Positions 8,115 through 17,680 of a DNA stretch of 64,000 bases are shown here, one piece after another. Position 1 is the stretch's first letter. Each line of letters opens with the position of its first letter. The DNA is from Sphingobacteriaceae bacterium DW12 (lineage in GTDB: Bacteria; Bacteroidota; Bacteroidia; Sphingobacteriales; Sphingobacteriaceae), in NCBI GenBank assembly GCA_000783305.1, contig JROE01000013.1:202789-266788 (forward strand). Direction: 5' to 3'. The translations under genes and the position numbers were made by a program. The notes beneath the pieces were generated by a model. The model saw only the letters and a program-made list of their open reading frames with translations. It was not told where the DNA came from and ran no database searches.

Positions 8115-8146
8115 CAATTGGCGTTGGCACTTGCAAGTATTCACTA
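8115..8146 (+). repeat. 5'-leader block upstream of SusC (copy 2)
   Basis: This is the second copy of CAATTGGCGTTGGCA plus AGTATTYACTA, ending 17 nt before the SusC start at 8164; the first copy is at 4995-5028. Confidence 0.65.
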
Positions 8147-8163
8147 TTAAATCGTTTAAAAAT

Positions 8164-11100
8164 ATGAAAAAATACGGAGTATTCCGCTATTCTTGCATAC
8201 TTATATTGTCCCTAATAAGCTTTCACAGCGTACAAGCTCAGGATGAAACCAGACCTATCATCAATGCGTCCTTACAGGGAACCCTTATTGATGCAGAGAC
8301 AAAAGAGCCTATTGAAGGTGCAACTATACGTCTTGAAGCTGTGACACATAGTGTTAGAACAGACCGAGATGGCAAGTTTCAATTCATCACTGGGCAAAAA
8401 CTTCCATTTACGTTGACCATCACATATGTGGGGTATCAAAATAAGACGATTGTCGTTTCAAAATCTCCGACTGTTATCGAATTGCTACCCGAAGATAGGA
8501 CTTTAGATGAAGTAATTGTAGTAGGGTATGGCACACAGAAAAGAAGAGATCTAGTCTCATCCATATCAAAAATAAATGCAGACGAAACAAAGCAAATTCC
8601 TGAGGCTAGTTTTGATGCTCAGCTTCAAGGAAAGGCTGCTGGAGTCCAAATAAATACCAATACGGGTGTCCCTGGATCTGATGTTTTTATCCGCGTCAGA
8701 GGAGCAACGTCCATCAATGCCGGCAATGATCCCTTATATGTAATAGATGGCGTATTTGTCAACAATGAATCCTTGCAAAGTATAGCGCAAGATCGTAAGA
8801 CGTCACCACTATCAGATATTAATCCCAATGACATCGAGAGTATTGAAATCCTCAAAGATGCCACGGCAATAGGAATTTATGGTTCTCGCGGTGCCAATGG
8901 CGTTGTCTTGGTCACGACCAAGCGAGGCAAGTTTGGGCAAAGTGCCAAAATTGACTTTAACATTTCCAATGGATTTGCCAAAGCCTTGCCCAATAGGGTA
9001 TGGAAAACAACCTCTGGCGAAGAGCATGCATTATTAATCAATGAATTTAATCGAAATATGGGGCGGGTGGAGCCATTCCGACCAACCTCAGAAGGAGGGC
9101 GGGGACTCCCCTCCGAGCAGCAGACATATGACCGACTCCAATATCTTTTTCGTACCGCCTCATTACAAAATTACGATCTCTCGATTCAAGGAGGTTCAGA
9201 TAGAACACGATATTATATTGGTGGGGGATACGTTAATCAGGAATCCATCTGGAAACCAATGGGATTTAACAGGTATAGCTTTAAACTTAATCTCGATCAA
9301 AAATTAAGTGAATATGTAACCTTAGGTGTCAGTAATTCTTTTTCGAAATCACATCGTGACCAAGCACGACCTGCAAACGGTGGGAATGGAACATTATTGC
9401 AAGCTTCGTTGAATATTCCTACATACTTGCCTGTTTTTGATGAAGCTGGTACACCATTAAAATGGGTCAATTTCGATAATATTTACACATTGACCTCAAA
9501 TCAGAACTTGTGGTCCGATAGTTATCACTATATAGGCAATGGTTTTTTGGATGTGTCGCTTAGCCCGAAATTGAAATTTCGCTCAACGCTAGGACTCGAT
9601 TTCAATCAATACAACGAACACGAATGGTGGGATTCCTCCACGATTCTTGGAGTAAATGGAGGCTTGGCCAGTGAGAGTAATACGCAATCTTTGTCATTAG
9701 TCAATGAGCAGACCCTGTCATATGCAGACAAGATAGGAGGTCATGCTATTGGTGCTTTAGTTGGGAATACATTGCAGTCTTCTAAACTTAATAACGTGTT
9801 TGCTTCGGGTAGTAATTTTCCCAATAATTCATATACGCAAATCTCTTCTGCATCTACCCAGACTGCCGATCAATGGAAAAAGGAAAGTACATTAGCTTCT
9901 TTTTTCACCAGATTAAATTACAATTACGACAATAGATACTATGCCGAGTTCATACTTCGCGCGGATGGATCTTCCAAATTTGGAGATGCTAATCGATGGG
10001 GATATTTTCCTGCAGTAGGATTGGCTTGGAACATTGCGAAAGAATCATTTTTACAACATCAACAGACGTTAAGTAATTTCAAGTTTCGGTTGAACTATGG
10101 TATTACAGGCAACCAATCTGGCATAGACGAGTACGCAACATTTGGATTATGGCAGGGCGGAGATGGGTATGCTGATATTTCGGGAGGAGAAGAGAAGCCC
10201 GGAACGGCTCCCTTGCAGTTAAAAAACAATGATTTGAAATGGGAAAGCACAACACAATTTAACGCTGGTCTGGATGTTGGATTCTGGAGTGACCGCTTGA
10301 CATTAGAGCTGAATTACTATCAAAAGTACACGAGGGATGCGTTGCTTTTAGTAGGTACTCCGGGCTCGACTGGCTACCAAAGCTATATTACGAATTATGG
10401 GGAAATCAGTAATAAAGGATTTGAGCTCTCTATCAATACCCAGCCCTTTACTAGAGAAAAATTTACGTGGTCAGCCAACTTAAATTTAGCTCAAAATAGA
10501 AATCGAATAGAAGATATTCCTGCCGATATACCCTTTGCTGGTCGTGACCTTATAAGGCTTCAACAGGGCCATCCTTTATATTCCTACTGGCTGTACCATC
10601 AAATCGGAGTTGACCCGCAAACAGGTAATGTACAATTCGAGGATGTCAATGACGATGGGGCGATTACGGTAGCTGATCGTCAGATTATTGGGGATACATG
10701 GCCGAAGCTTTTTGGAGGGCTGACTAATAACATAAGATATAAATCCTTTGACGCCTCCTTTTTATTTACGTTTTCTTTAGGCAATAAAACCTGGAATCAC
10801 AACAAAATGCTGGGGGAAACGGGAGGGACCTTAGACGCAAATCGCGTACTGTTAAAGTCGCAACTTAATCGCTGGACCGAACCTGGACAGATTACTGATG
10901 TGCCAAGGTTAGCAACGGCCAACTATTCGATACAAGAAAATAGCCGCTATTTGGAAGACGCATCTTACCTCCGGTTGCGGAATATCACCGTCGGCTATTC
11001 CTTGAATAAAAATTTAGTACAGCGAATCAAGCTAGAACATCTAAGAGTATATGTGTCTGCATCAAATCTATTTTTGATCACGCCTTATTCCGGAGCAGAT

Positions 11101-11199
11101 CCAGAAGCAAATTTAGGAACCGAGAATATTCAAGGATATGATTACGGGACCCCACCACAGCCACGGACCTTTCAATTTGGAATTCAGATTTCACTATAA
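8164..11199 (+). CDS. SusC/RagA family TonB-linked outer membrane protein
   Basis: A 1011-residue SusC-type transporter, the barrel half of a SusCD uptake complex. I start it at ATG 8164 because MKKYGVFRYSC begins a good signal peptide ending SVQAQ at about residue 26; the in-frame ATG at 8077 would place a palindrome in the coding region. It has a carboxypeptidase-regulatory-like domain (about 35-115), the TonB-box region LDEVIVVGYGTQKRRD, a plug with YVIDGVFVNN and IEILKDATAIGIYGSRGANG, and a barrel ending GIQISL. Both the length and the SRGANGVV motif are family-typical. SusD follows within 100 bp. The substrate is unknown; no glycosidase or sulfatase sits in the locus, so a polysaccharide target is not indicated. 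Confidence 0.95.
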   Translation: MKKYGVFRYSCILILSLISFHSVQAQDETRPIINASLQGTLIDAETKEPIEGATIRLEAVTHSVRTDRDGKFQFITGQKLPFTLTITYVGYQNKTIVVSKSPTVIELLPEDRTLDEVIVVGYGTQKRRDLVSSISKINADETKQIPEASFDAQLQGKAAGVQINTNTGVPGSDVFIRVRGATSINAGNDPLYVIDGVFVNNESLQSIAQDRKTSPLSDINPNDIESIEILKDATAIGIYGSRGANGVVLVTTKRGKFGQSAKIDFNISNGFAKALPNRVWKTTSGEEHALLINEFNRNMGRVEPFRPTSEGGRGLPSEQQTYDRLQYLFRTASLQNYDLSIQGGSDRTRYYIGGGYVNQESIWKPMGFNRYSFKLNLDQKLSEYVTLGVSNSFSKSHRDQARPANGGNGTLLQASLNIPTYLPVFDEAGTPLKWVNFDNIYTLTSNQNLWSDSYHYIGNGFLDVSLSPKLKFRSTLGLDFNQYNEHEWWDSSTILGVNGGLASESNTQSLSLVNEQTLSYADKIGGHAIGALVGNTLQSSKLNNVFASGSNFPNNSYTQISSASTQTADQWKKESTLASFFTRLNYNYDNRYYAEFILRADGSSKFGDANRWGYFPAVGLAWNIAKESFLQHQQTLSNFKFRLNYGITGNQSGIDEYATFGLWQGGDGYADISGGEEKPGTAPLQLKNNDLKWESTTQFNAGLDVGFWSDRLTLELNYYQKYTRDALLLVGTPGSTGYQSYITNYGEISNKGFELSINTQPFTREKFTWSANLNLAQNRNRIEDIPADIPFAGRDLIRLQQGHPLYSYWLYHQIGVDPQTGNVQFEDVNDDGAITVADRQIIGDTWPKLFGGLTNNIRYKSFDASFLFTFSLGNKTWNHNKMLGETGGTLDANRVLLKSQLNRWTEPGQITDVPRLATANYSIQENSRYLEDASYLRLRNITVGYSLNKNLVQRIKLEHLRVYVSASNLFLITPYSGADPEANLGTENIQGYDYGTPPQPRTFQFGIQISL

Positions 11200-11298
11200 A
11201 TGACTTTGACAGTGAAACCATCATGATTTATCAAACCACACAAGGGAATGAATAGATCGGATAGCTTCATCACCTTTAAAAAAACAAATTATATACAG

Positions 11299-12666
11299 AT
11301 GAAAAATAAATTCAATATATTTTATATTTTCTTATTTGTACTCATAACGGCAGCATGTGATTCCTTTTTGGAAGTACAACCTGTTAATGATGTCTCCGAT
11401 GAAAATACTATCTATGACAAAGCGTCTGCGAATACGGCTTTGAGAGGTACATATAGACAATTGGCCTCCTCTGGCTACTATGGTGAGAATTTCGTCACCT
11501 TGGCTTATTATCCTTCAGGAGATATAAAATGTTTGACGACGGGTGTTATACTCAATTTGGTCAACTGGGATTTTAGGGCTGATAATGCGAACCTGAATTC
11601 ATTTTGGAATGCAGCGTATAATACCATCAATCGAGCGAATCACGTGATTCAGAAAGTGCCACTCGTGGCGGATGCCAATTTTACTGATGCCGAACGCACC
11701 ACTCTCGTTGGGGAAGCGACCTTTATTCGGGCGTTAGCATATTTCGATTTGGCTCGTACATTTGGGGGCGTTCAAATCTACTTATTACCAACAGATGATC
11801 TCAATTCTAGACCCTCTATTTCTCGCTCATCTCTAGCAGAGACCTATGAACAAGTGTTAAAAGATTTGGAAGAAGCCGAAAAACTGCTATCTGAGAATGT
11901 GAATCGTATTCGGGCCACCAAGCAGACCGTGTGGGCTTTACGATCACGTCTACACCTATATCAAAAAAAATGGGATTTGGCAGAAGTATACGCCACCAAG
12001 TTGATTGATAGAACCACTAGCTATAAATTGGTATATCCTTTCGCAGACTGGTTTAAAAACAATGTAATCGGTACTACAGAGTCAATTTTTGAATTGCAGT
12101 ATAGTGCTCAAAACCCGAGTACTATACGATCGCAGATGCAGCATCCTACTGCCGGTGGAACCTACCGCTATGCACCGAACGACAATTTTGTCGGCCTACT
12201 AAATAATCCAACTAAGGGCGGGGCACGTAAGGCATTAATAGGGAGCGTTACACAAAATAATACCACTTTGTGGTTTGGAAACTTATACTACCGTTTACAA
12301 GCGACCGATCCAGCCTATATTTTCAGAATAGCCGAAATGTATTTAATACGAGCTGAAGCGAGAGCGCAACAAGGTCATTTAGAAGATGCTTTAGAAGATC
12401 TTAATGTAATAAGGCAACGTGCAGATCTAACCGTGACATTGTCCTCAGATAAGCAGGTGATATTAGATGCGATAGACCAAGAGCGTCGCTACGAATTTGC
12501 TTTTGAAGCACATCGATGGTTTGATCTGACTCGCACAGGAAGATATATGACATTAATTCCGTTGTTAGATCCGACGATTAAGGTAGATGAGCACGAAAAT
12601 CTATTTCCTATCCCCGTCGCTCAGCTAGATTTGGATGATAAATTGGAACAAAACCCAGGCTATTAG
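11299..12666 (+). CDS. SusD/RagB family nutrient-binding lipoprotein
   Basis: A 455-residue surface lipoprotein that acts as the lid of the SusC transporter. ATG 11299 gives a lipoprotein signal with the lipobox LITAAC and acylated Cys20, followed by DSFLEVQPVND, a standard SusD start. The TPR-like body includes FIRALAYFDLARTFGGV, and the C-terminal part has the conserved YLIRAEARAQQGHLEDALEDLN and RRYEFAFEAHRWFDLTRTG. It is slightly short for the family (often 480-600), which points to a small ligand. It directly follows SusC and precedes two membrane proteins, 30 bp before the first of them. The in-frame ATG at 11248 would give a poor signal peptide. Confidence 0.94.
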   Translation: MKNKFNIFYIFLFVLITAACDSFLEVQPVNDVSDENTIYDKASANTALRGTYRQLASSGYYGENFVTLAYYPSGDIKCLTTGVILNLVNWDFRADNANLNSFWNAAYNTINRANHVIQKVPLVADANFTDAERTTLVGEATFIRALAYFDLARTFGGVQIYLLPTDDLNSRPSISRSSLAETYEQVLKDLEEAEKLLSENVNRIRATKQTVWALRSRLHLYQKKWDLAEVYATKLIDRTTSYKLVYPFADWFKNNVIGTTESIFELQYSAQNPSTIRSQMQHPTAGGTYRYAPNDNFVGLLNNPTKGGARKALIGSVTQNNTTLWFGNLYYRLQATDPAYIFRIAEMYLIRAEARAQQGHLEDALEDLNVIRQRADLTVTLSSDKQVILDAIDQERRYEFAFEAHRWFDLTRTGRYMTLIPLLDPTIKVDEHENLFPIPVAQLDLDDKLEQNPGY

Positions 12667-12695
12667 TTTCAACAAGACATTTTAATTTTTTAGAT

Positions 12696-14006
12696 ATGAA
12701 CTTACCAATTGTTATACGACAAGACGGCATTACCAATCCTACTCATCGGTGGTTGATACGGGCCTTGGTAGTGTTTACTTTTTTTGTAAGCATTCCATTA
12801 GATTATAAATTCTGGATATATGTTTTCGAAGATGGTCTAAGTTTTTTTACACTATTTAAATTAACAAATTATGTTCCCGAATTTGTTGTCGGCAATGCGT
12901 ATTGGAACATCCCCATCTTAATTGGACTCTCCTTGTTGATAGCGTATTTCGGTAGCCAACGGAATATTAACTACAGTAATCTCTACCATTGGACAAGGGT
13001 GGTATTACGGTATAGATTAGGAATTATTTTAGTGGCCTATGGTTTGCTAAAGTTGTTCCCATTACAAATGCCCTTCCCTTCATTGAGTAATTTGCATACC
13101 AACTATGGCGACTTCTACGCTTGGAAAATTTATTACCATACTACGGGTATTACACCTTGGTACGAATCATTTTTAGGTGCAATAGAAGTTGCTGCAGGTA
13201 TTTTACTCTTTTTTAGGAATACCACCACCTTAGGTGCCGGAGTCATTATTGGCTTTTCCGGAAATGTTTTTGCAGCAAATTTGGCTTATCAAGGCGGACA
13301 GGAATACTTATCACTATTGATTATAGTCATCGCAACAATTCTATTCACCTTTGATTTTCGCCGTCTTTTTAGATTGCTCTATAAATTTGAAAAGGTAGAG
13401 GCAAATAATGTAGTTCCTGAATATAATTCTAAATGGAATAGGCGACGTTTGATCTTTAAGTCAACCGTGTATGTGTACTTGTTGTTCATAGGGTTGTCTT
13501 TTGCATGCTCGTGGTCTACTTCTCCTTTTAAATATCCAAAAGGCAAAGGATTGGAAGGTGCTTATGGATATTATAATGTGAAGACATTTAAAGTTAATGG
13601 GCAAGAAATCCCCTATTCTCGTACCGATTCTGTGCGTTGGCAAAATGTTGTTTTTGAAAGCTGGCCCACCATTTCAATTGCTTCAGCACGACCTATCATC
13701 TTGGATAACTCTGTGGCTAGCGATTACAAAAAATACGACTACGAGCGTAATTTTGAATCAGCTGGGATAGGTGGTAGACGATATTTTCACTATGAGATAG
13801 ATAAGACTGCCCAAAACCTGATGCTAGCTAATAAAAATGTAAATCATAAAGAGGAAAAGTTCCAATTACAATACGAGCTTATTGGAGATTCTGTTATTAA
13901 TCTGTCTGGTTCGGACGAGCAAGGACGCCATATAGATGTTGCTCTTCAAAAAGTTAATAAGAAGTATATGTTGTTAGAAGGACGACGAAAACCGATAAAA
14001 TTATAA
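12696..14006 (+). CDS. DoxX-like polytopic membrane protein, paralogue 1
   Basis: A 436-residue protein with about seven hydrophobic spans (roughly 18-43, 68-87, 108-124, 155-170, 176-196, 204-220, 249-265), then a soluble C-terminal domain of about 150 residues. The motif LLKLFPLQMPFPSLSNL and the following GAIEVAAGILLFFR resemble the DoxX family, members of which act with thiosulfate:quinone oxidoreductase in archaea and occur widely in Bacteroidota with unclear roles. The C-terminal domain (VRWQNVVFESWPTISI, then GGRRYFHYEID) recurs in the next gene, so the two are paralogues. It lies in one run with SusCD and ends 10 bp before its paralogue. An alternative is an unnamed inner-membrane family with only superficial DoxX likeness. 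Confidence 0.6.
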   Translation: MNLPIVIRQDGITNPTHRWLIRALVVFTFFVSIPLDYKFWIYVFEDGLSFFTLFKLTNYVPEFVVGNAYWNIPILIGLSLLIAYFGSQRNINYSNLYHWTRVVLRYRLGIILVAYGLLKLFPLQMPFPSLSNLHTNYGDFYAWKIYYHTTGITPWYESFLGAIEVAAGILLFFRNTTTLGAGVIIGFSGNVFAANLAYQGGQEYLSLLIIVIATILFTFDFRRLFRLLYKFEKVEANNVVPEYNSKWNRRRLIFKSTVYVYLLFIGLSFACSWSTSPFKYPKGKGLEGAYGYYNVKTFKVNGQEIPYSRTDSVRWQNVVFESWPTISIASARPIILDNSVASDYKKYDYERNFESAGIGGRRYFHYEIDKTAQNLMLANKNVNHKEEKFQLQYELIGDSVINLSGSDEQGRHIDVALQKVNKKYMLLEGRRKPIKL

Positions 14007-14016
14007 TAGGACAGTT

Positions 14017-15453
14017 ATGGAAACAATTCATCAATATATCTGGAGTAAATCACAGAAATTTTTCTTTCGTGTATTTTTTATTTTCTTTTTTCTACTAATC
14101 GTTCCATTCAAGACAACGTTTTACACACAGTGGTTTACGCAAGAATGGTCAGAAATGCACATTAGGGACATTCCGAGGTTTTCCGGTACAGGTCTATCAT
14201 TTGTAACAGTAGTTTCGAATCATCAGGAGGTAAATGATAATCGGGAAAAGCAGAGACTGAGTGTTGAAAATGAGAAACCAGGTGTCATTAAAGGAGAGGA
14301 TGCTCCTTTCAATATTGTCAGTTATGTTAATTATTTTATTTTACTTGGAATTGGGATTGTAGGGGCATTGATATGGGGATTGGTTGATGGGAAAAGAAAA
14401 AACTATAGGACCTTACTGTATTTTTCGTCGGTCGCGGTGAGTCTAGCCTTGGCGATTCGGTTGCAAGGGTTGACATTTTCTAAAATATTCCCTACCCAAA
14501 TGCCAGATTTGGCACTTACACAATTGAATACCCCTTTCGGTGATTTTACTGCTCAAAAGCTTTATTGGATCCAATTTAGCTTCGTTCATGGATATGAAAT
14601 TTTTGCGGGGCTGGCAGAACTGGTCATTATGGCTTTTTTATTTTTCAGACAGACAAGGGCATTGGGAGCAGCATTGTCCGTTGCCATGATTGGAAACATC
14701 ACCTATGCCAACCATGCTTACGACGGAGGTATCCATCTGATAGCATTCTTTTTTACCATCGGCGGACTATACGTGTTATGGCCCTATTTTACTCGTATTT
14801 TTCAGTTGATTGTGAAAGAGGAAAACATCCAAGAAGACGTGTATTACTATCCTTTTTCCAAGCCATGGGAGAAAGTTGTGCGATACGGAATTAAAACCTT
14901 TCTTTTCTTGTTTTTCTTTATCTACAGTGGTTATCTACACTGGCATAATTACAGATATGATTCCTATAAGGTGCCTTCTAATCCTGGATTAGCGAATGCT
15001 AGAGGTACATACGAGGTGGAAGATTTTATTGTAGATGGAGATACCATTGCTTACGATCCTACCGATGCTGTGCGCTGGAGAGATGTGACGTTGGAAAAGT
15101 GGTCCACCCTATCCTACTCTGTCAATAATACGTTTTTAATACATGGAGAAGCTGGTCGTGGTAAACAATATGAGGATATTAACCGTACCTACGAATCTGC
15201 TGGGACAGGGGGAGGGAGGCGTCATTTCTACTACGAAATAGATTCTTTACATCATAAACTGAATTTTTTTAGTAAAAATAAAGTTTACAAGACCGATAAT
15301 TTTTCATTGGAATACAGTCGCCCCAATGCGGAGACTATTATCTTGGACGGAATGGTAAAATCAGTTCATTTGAAAATTAAACTTGTACGTAAGGAGAAAG
15401 AGTATGCGTTGTTCCATGATCGGTATAAAGATAATTTCGTTTTTAAACCCTGA
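14017..15453 (+). CDS. DoxX-like polytopic membrane protein, paralogue 2
   Basis: A 478-residue paralogue of the preceding gene. It has an N-terminal span (about 16-36), a loop of about 70 polar residues, six more hydrophobic spans and the same soluble C-terminal domain (AVRWRDVTLEKWSTLSY, then GGGRRHFYYEID). The DoxX-like signature reads FSKIFPTQMPDLAL, followed by GLAELVIMAFLFFR and AMIGNITYANHAYDGG. Two adjacent copies suggest a heterodimer, as known for DoxA/DoxD-type pairs, but that is inference. Position after SusCD and before a putative sulfate exporter links it to handling of a sulfur compound or its electrons at the inner membrane. Confidence 0.6.
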   Translation: METIHQYIWSKSQKFFFRVFFIFFFLLIVPFKTTFYTQWFTQEWSEMHIRDIPRFSGTGLSFVTVVSNHQEVNDNREKQRLSVENEKPGVIKGEDAPFNIVSYVNYFILLGIGIVGALIWGLVDGKRKNYRTLLYFSSVAVSLALAIRLQGLTFSKIFPTQMPDLALTQLNTPFGDFTAQKLYWIQFSFVHGYEIFAGLAELVIMAFLFFRQTRALGAALSVAMIGNITYANHAYDGGIHLIAFFFTIGGLYVLWPYFTRIFQLIVKEENIQEDVYYYPFSKPWEKVVRYGIKTFLFLFFFIYSGYLHWHNYRYDSYKVPSNPGLANARGTYEVEDFIVDGDTIAYDPTDAVRWRDVTLEKWSTLSYSVNNTFLIHGEAGRGKQYEDINRTYESAGTGGGRRHFYYEIDSLHHKLNFFSKNKVYKTDNFSLEYSRPNAETIILDGMVKSVHLKIKLVRKEKEYALFHDRYKDNFVFKP

Positions 15454-15739
15454 AATTTTCGCTTTTAAGACGATATAATTGTGCGGTTATTAGAACGGGA
15501 TGAAGGATAAGCCTATATCACCAATCCTGAGGATGCTCGAGTATGTATTTTTTTGGCTACAAATATATCAAGTGCAGGAAGAAATATATGACGGATAGTG
15601 CCTAGACCTCGATTTGCTTTTTGGAGGTGATGTTCATAATCCTCCAAATATGTATTGGATGAGAGGTTTCAATTGCATTATCCTTATCTTCGTCAAGCAT
15701 TTAATCAACTTATCAACTCAAAACAATAATATTTATTTT
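15454..15739 (+). other. spacer with a hairpin before the YeiH-type gene
   Basis: No convincing gene is present. TTTGGAGG (15620-15627) pairs with CCTCCAAA (15641-15648) over a 13-nt loop without a U-run. A 29-codon ORF from 15500 has no Cys and no recognisable motif. I see no clear TAnnTTTG box, so the exporter may be read from the upstream promoter. Confidence 0.4.
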
Positions 15740-16996
15740 ATGTCTTCATCAAAAAGATTTTCTATTTCGGAAGATTGGGTAGTCGTAATTTTAGGTTTAG
15801 GAATCATTTTTTTAGCATTATCGGGCCTAATCATTCCAGCCCCTAAATTCTCTTGGTCAGACACTGTAGTTCTGCAAGATCAAGTCCTGAGCGGTAGTAA
15901 TCTGGTTGCTATTCTATATCAATTCGTTGCCTTATATGTGACGGCTATTATAGGTGCGGCTTTGCTTGGAAAGTCCATCAAGTACCTACTTGTCGTTTTT
16001 CCAATTGTATTTATACTTACGGTAGTTGCCCTTATTGTTGCAGGTAATGATGTCTTAAAAGAGTACAATCTCGAAGCGGTAATTTTTAGTTTGGTTATCG
16101 GTCTAGCTATTAGCAATTTCTTTAAATTGCCACAGTGGTTCAAAGATGCTTTAAGTACAGAACTATATGTGAAAATAGGCTTGGTGCTGTTGGGGACCAC
16201 GGTTATCTTCGGCGATATCCTTACAGCTGGTTCAAAAGGCCTGATCCAAGCCTTGGCTGTGGTCCTGTCTGTTTGGTATTTTGCTTATTGGCTGTGTAAG
16301 AAGCTAAAAATAGACAATGAGATGACCATGATGTTAGCTAGCGCTGTTTCTATATGTGGTGTTTCTGCAGCTATAGCTACCTCTGGAGCCATTAAAGGCG
16401 ATAGCAAAAAATTGTCTTATGTTATTTCACTTGTGCTGATTACTGCCATTCCTATGATGATTTTTATGCCTTATATGGCGAATTGGATGGGATTGTCTCA
16501 AGAAGTTACTGGTGCATGGCTAGGGGGGAGTATTGACACGACGGGTGCCGTGGTTGCATCTGGTTCCCTTGTCGGTGAAGAAGCCCTGAAAATTAGTACC
16601 ATTGTTAAATTTTCGCAGAATGTCTTACTCGGTATTGCAGCTTTTGCAATAAGTATCTATTGGACCTATTCCAAGTCGGTTAATGAAGAGACCAAAAAGG
16701 AAAAACCCACTTTGAAGATTATTTGGGACCGTTTTCCGAAATTTGTAATCGGTTTCGTGTTTGCATCTCTGTTGTTTTCATTTATTATTACCCCAGAGCA
16801 AGTGAGTACAGTCAAGGGAAGTCTTAAAAGTTTACAAGGATTGTGGTTTGCGTTGGCGTTTACCTCCATCGGATTAGAGACCAATTTCAAAGACCTTTTT
16901 AAACAGGATAACAAGAAACCGTTGTATGCTTTTCTCCTTGCACAGACTTTTAACGTTATGGTCACACTAATAATAGCGCTGCTGCTATTCGATTAG
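15740..16996 (+). CDS. YeiH/TauZ-family putative sulfate exporter
   Basis: A 418-residue inner-membrane protein of the PF03601 (YeiH) family, with about ten hydrophobic spans. The start MSSSKRFSISEDW at 15740 is preferred over the longer in-frame ATG at 15614, whose extra residues have no family likeness. Visible motifs are GLAISNFFKLPQWF, ASAVSICGVSAAIATSGAI and the conserved GGSIDTTGAVVASGSLVGEEAL. Bacterial relatives are annotated as putative sulfate exporters because some lie in taurine/sulfonate degradation loci; the activity is poorly proven. Here it ends the TonB-receptor, SusCD and DoxX-like run and is followed by a perfect terminator, so it is probably the last gene of the locus. It could export sulfate or sulfite released from an imported sulfur compound. 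Confidence 0.85.
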   Translation: MSSSKRFSISEDWVVVILGLGIIFLALSGLIIPAPKFSWSDTVVLQDQVLSGSNLVAILYQFVALYVTAIIGAALLGKSIKYLLVVFPIVFILTVVALIVAGNDVLKEYNLEAVIFSLVIGLAISNFFKLPQWFKDALSTELYVKIGLVLLGTTVIFGDILTAGSKGLIQALAVVLSVWYFAYWLCKKLKIDNEMTMMLASAVSICGVSAAIATSGAIKGDSKKLSYVISLVLITAIPMMIFMPYMANWMGLSQEVTGAWLGGSIDTTGAVVASGSLVGEEALKISTIVKFSQNVLLGIAAFAISIYWTYSKSVNEETKKEKPTLKIIWDRFPKFVIGFVFASLLFSFIITPEQVSTVKGSLKSLQGLWFALAFTSIGLETNFKDLFKQDNKKPLYAFLLAQTFNVMVTLIIALLLFD

Positions 16997-17016
16997 TATA
17001 ATCAATCACTATATTT

Positions 17017-17055
17017 TCATAGAGAAAGGGAGCTATTAGCTCCCTTTCTCTATGA
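17017..17055 (+). terminator. terminator after the YeiH-type gene
   Basis: A perfect 17-bp stem (TCATAGAGAAAGGGAGC against GCTCCCTTTCTCTATGA, loop TATTA) lies 20 nt after the stop codon. It marks the end of the putative sulfur locus. Confidence 0.85.
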
Positions 17056-17142
17056 AATACCCATTACTGTCAAATACATCCTACCAATCTTTATGGAATT
17101 TCTTATCTTCATGCATCTATAATACGAGGGGCCAAGTAATCT

Positions 17143-17679
17143 ATGACAGAAAAGGAGCTTTTACAACATTATCGTACCACTGGAGATTTAGACGCCCTGG
17201 GCAGGATATATGCTCCTTACATGTCGCTGTTATATGGCGTTTGCTACAAGTATCTCAACGATGCTGATCGAAGTCAGGATGCGGTAATGCAGATTTTTGA
17301 GGAATTAATCGTCAAACTACGTAAGCACGAAGTTGATCATTTCAAGAGTTGGTTATATACCTTCTCTCGCAATTTTTGTCTGATGGAGCTCCGTAAAGAT
17401 AAGCGGATGACACAAGTCGATATTGATGAACATATGGTTGAAAGCGAGTCTTTCATGGAGTCTGGAGGTCAACCTCTTTGGGAAGAGTCCGAATTCGAAA
17501 AGCTGGAAACATGTATGTTGACACTCAATACCGAACAAGAACGTTGCGTCCGCTTGTTTTACTTAGAGCAAAAGTGTTATAAAGATATTGTAGAAGAGAC
17601 TGGTTATGATTTGAACAAAGTCAAAAGCTATATCCAGAATGGAAAGCGTAACCTCAAAATCTGTATGGAGAAGAAGTAA
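17143..17679 (+). CDS. ECF-type RNA polymerase sigma factor
   Basis: A 178-residue sigma-70 family protein of extracytoplasmic-function size. Region 2 is around residues 20-80 (YKYLNDADRSQDAVMQIFEEL, then HFKSWLYTFSRNFCLMELRK), and region 4 at the C-terminus carries a helix-turn-helix (CYKDIVEETGYDLNKVKSYIQNGKRNLK). The linker between them is acidic. The start MTEKELLQHY is normal for the family. The next gene begins one base after the stop and encodes a single-pass membrane protein, which fits a sigma/anti-sigma pair, although it lacks an obvious FecR domain. Confidence 0.9.
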   Translation: MTEKELLQHYRTTGDLDALGRIYAPYMSLLYGVCYKYLNDADRSQDAVMQIFEELIVKLRKHEVDHFKSWLYTFSRNFCLMELRKDKRMTQVDIDEHMVESESFMESGGQPLWEESEFEKLETCMLTLNTEQERCVRLFYLEQKCYKDIVEETGYDLNKVKSYIQNGKRNLKICMEKK

Positions 17680-17680
17680 A

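Noticed and set aside
8077..8163. Longer SusC start at ATG 8077
   Set aside because: It would put a palindrome and 29 non-signal residues before a good signal peptide starting at 8164.
17108..17142. TATAAT-like sequence before the sigma-factor gene as a promoter
   Set aside because: Bacteroidota housekeeping promoters use TAnnTTTG; an isolated TATAAT without a partner is not convincing.
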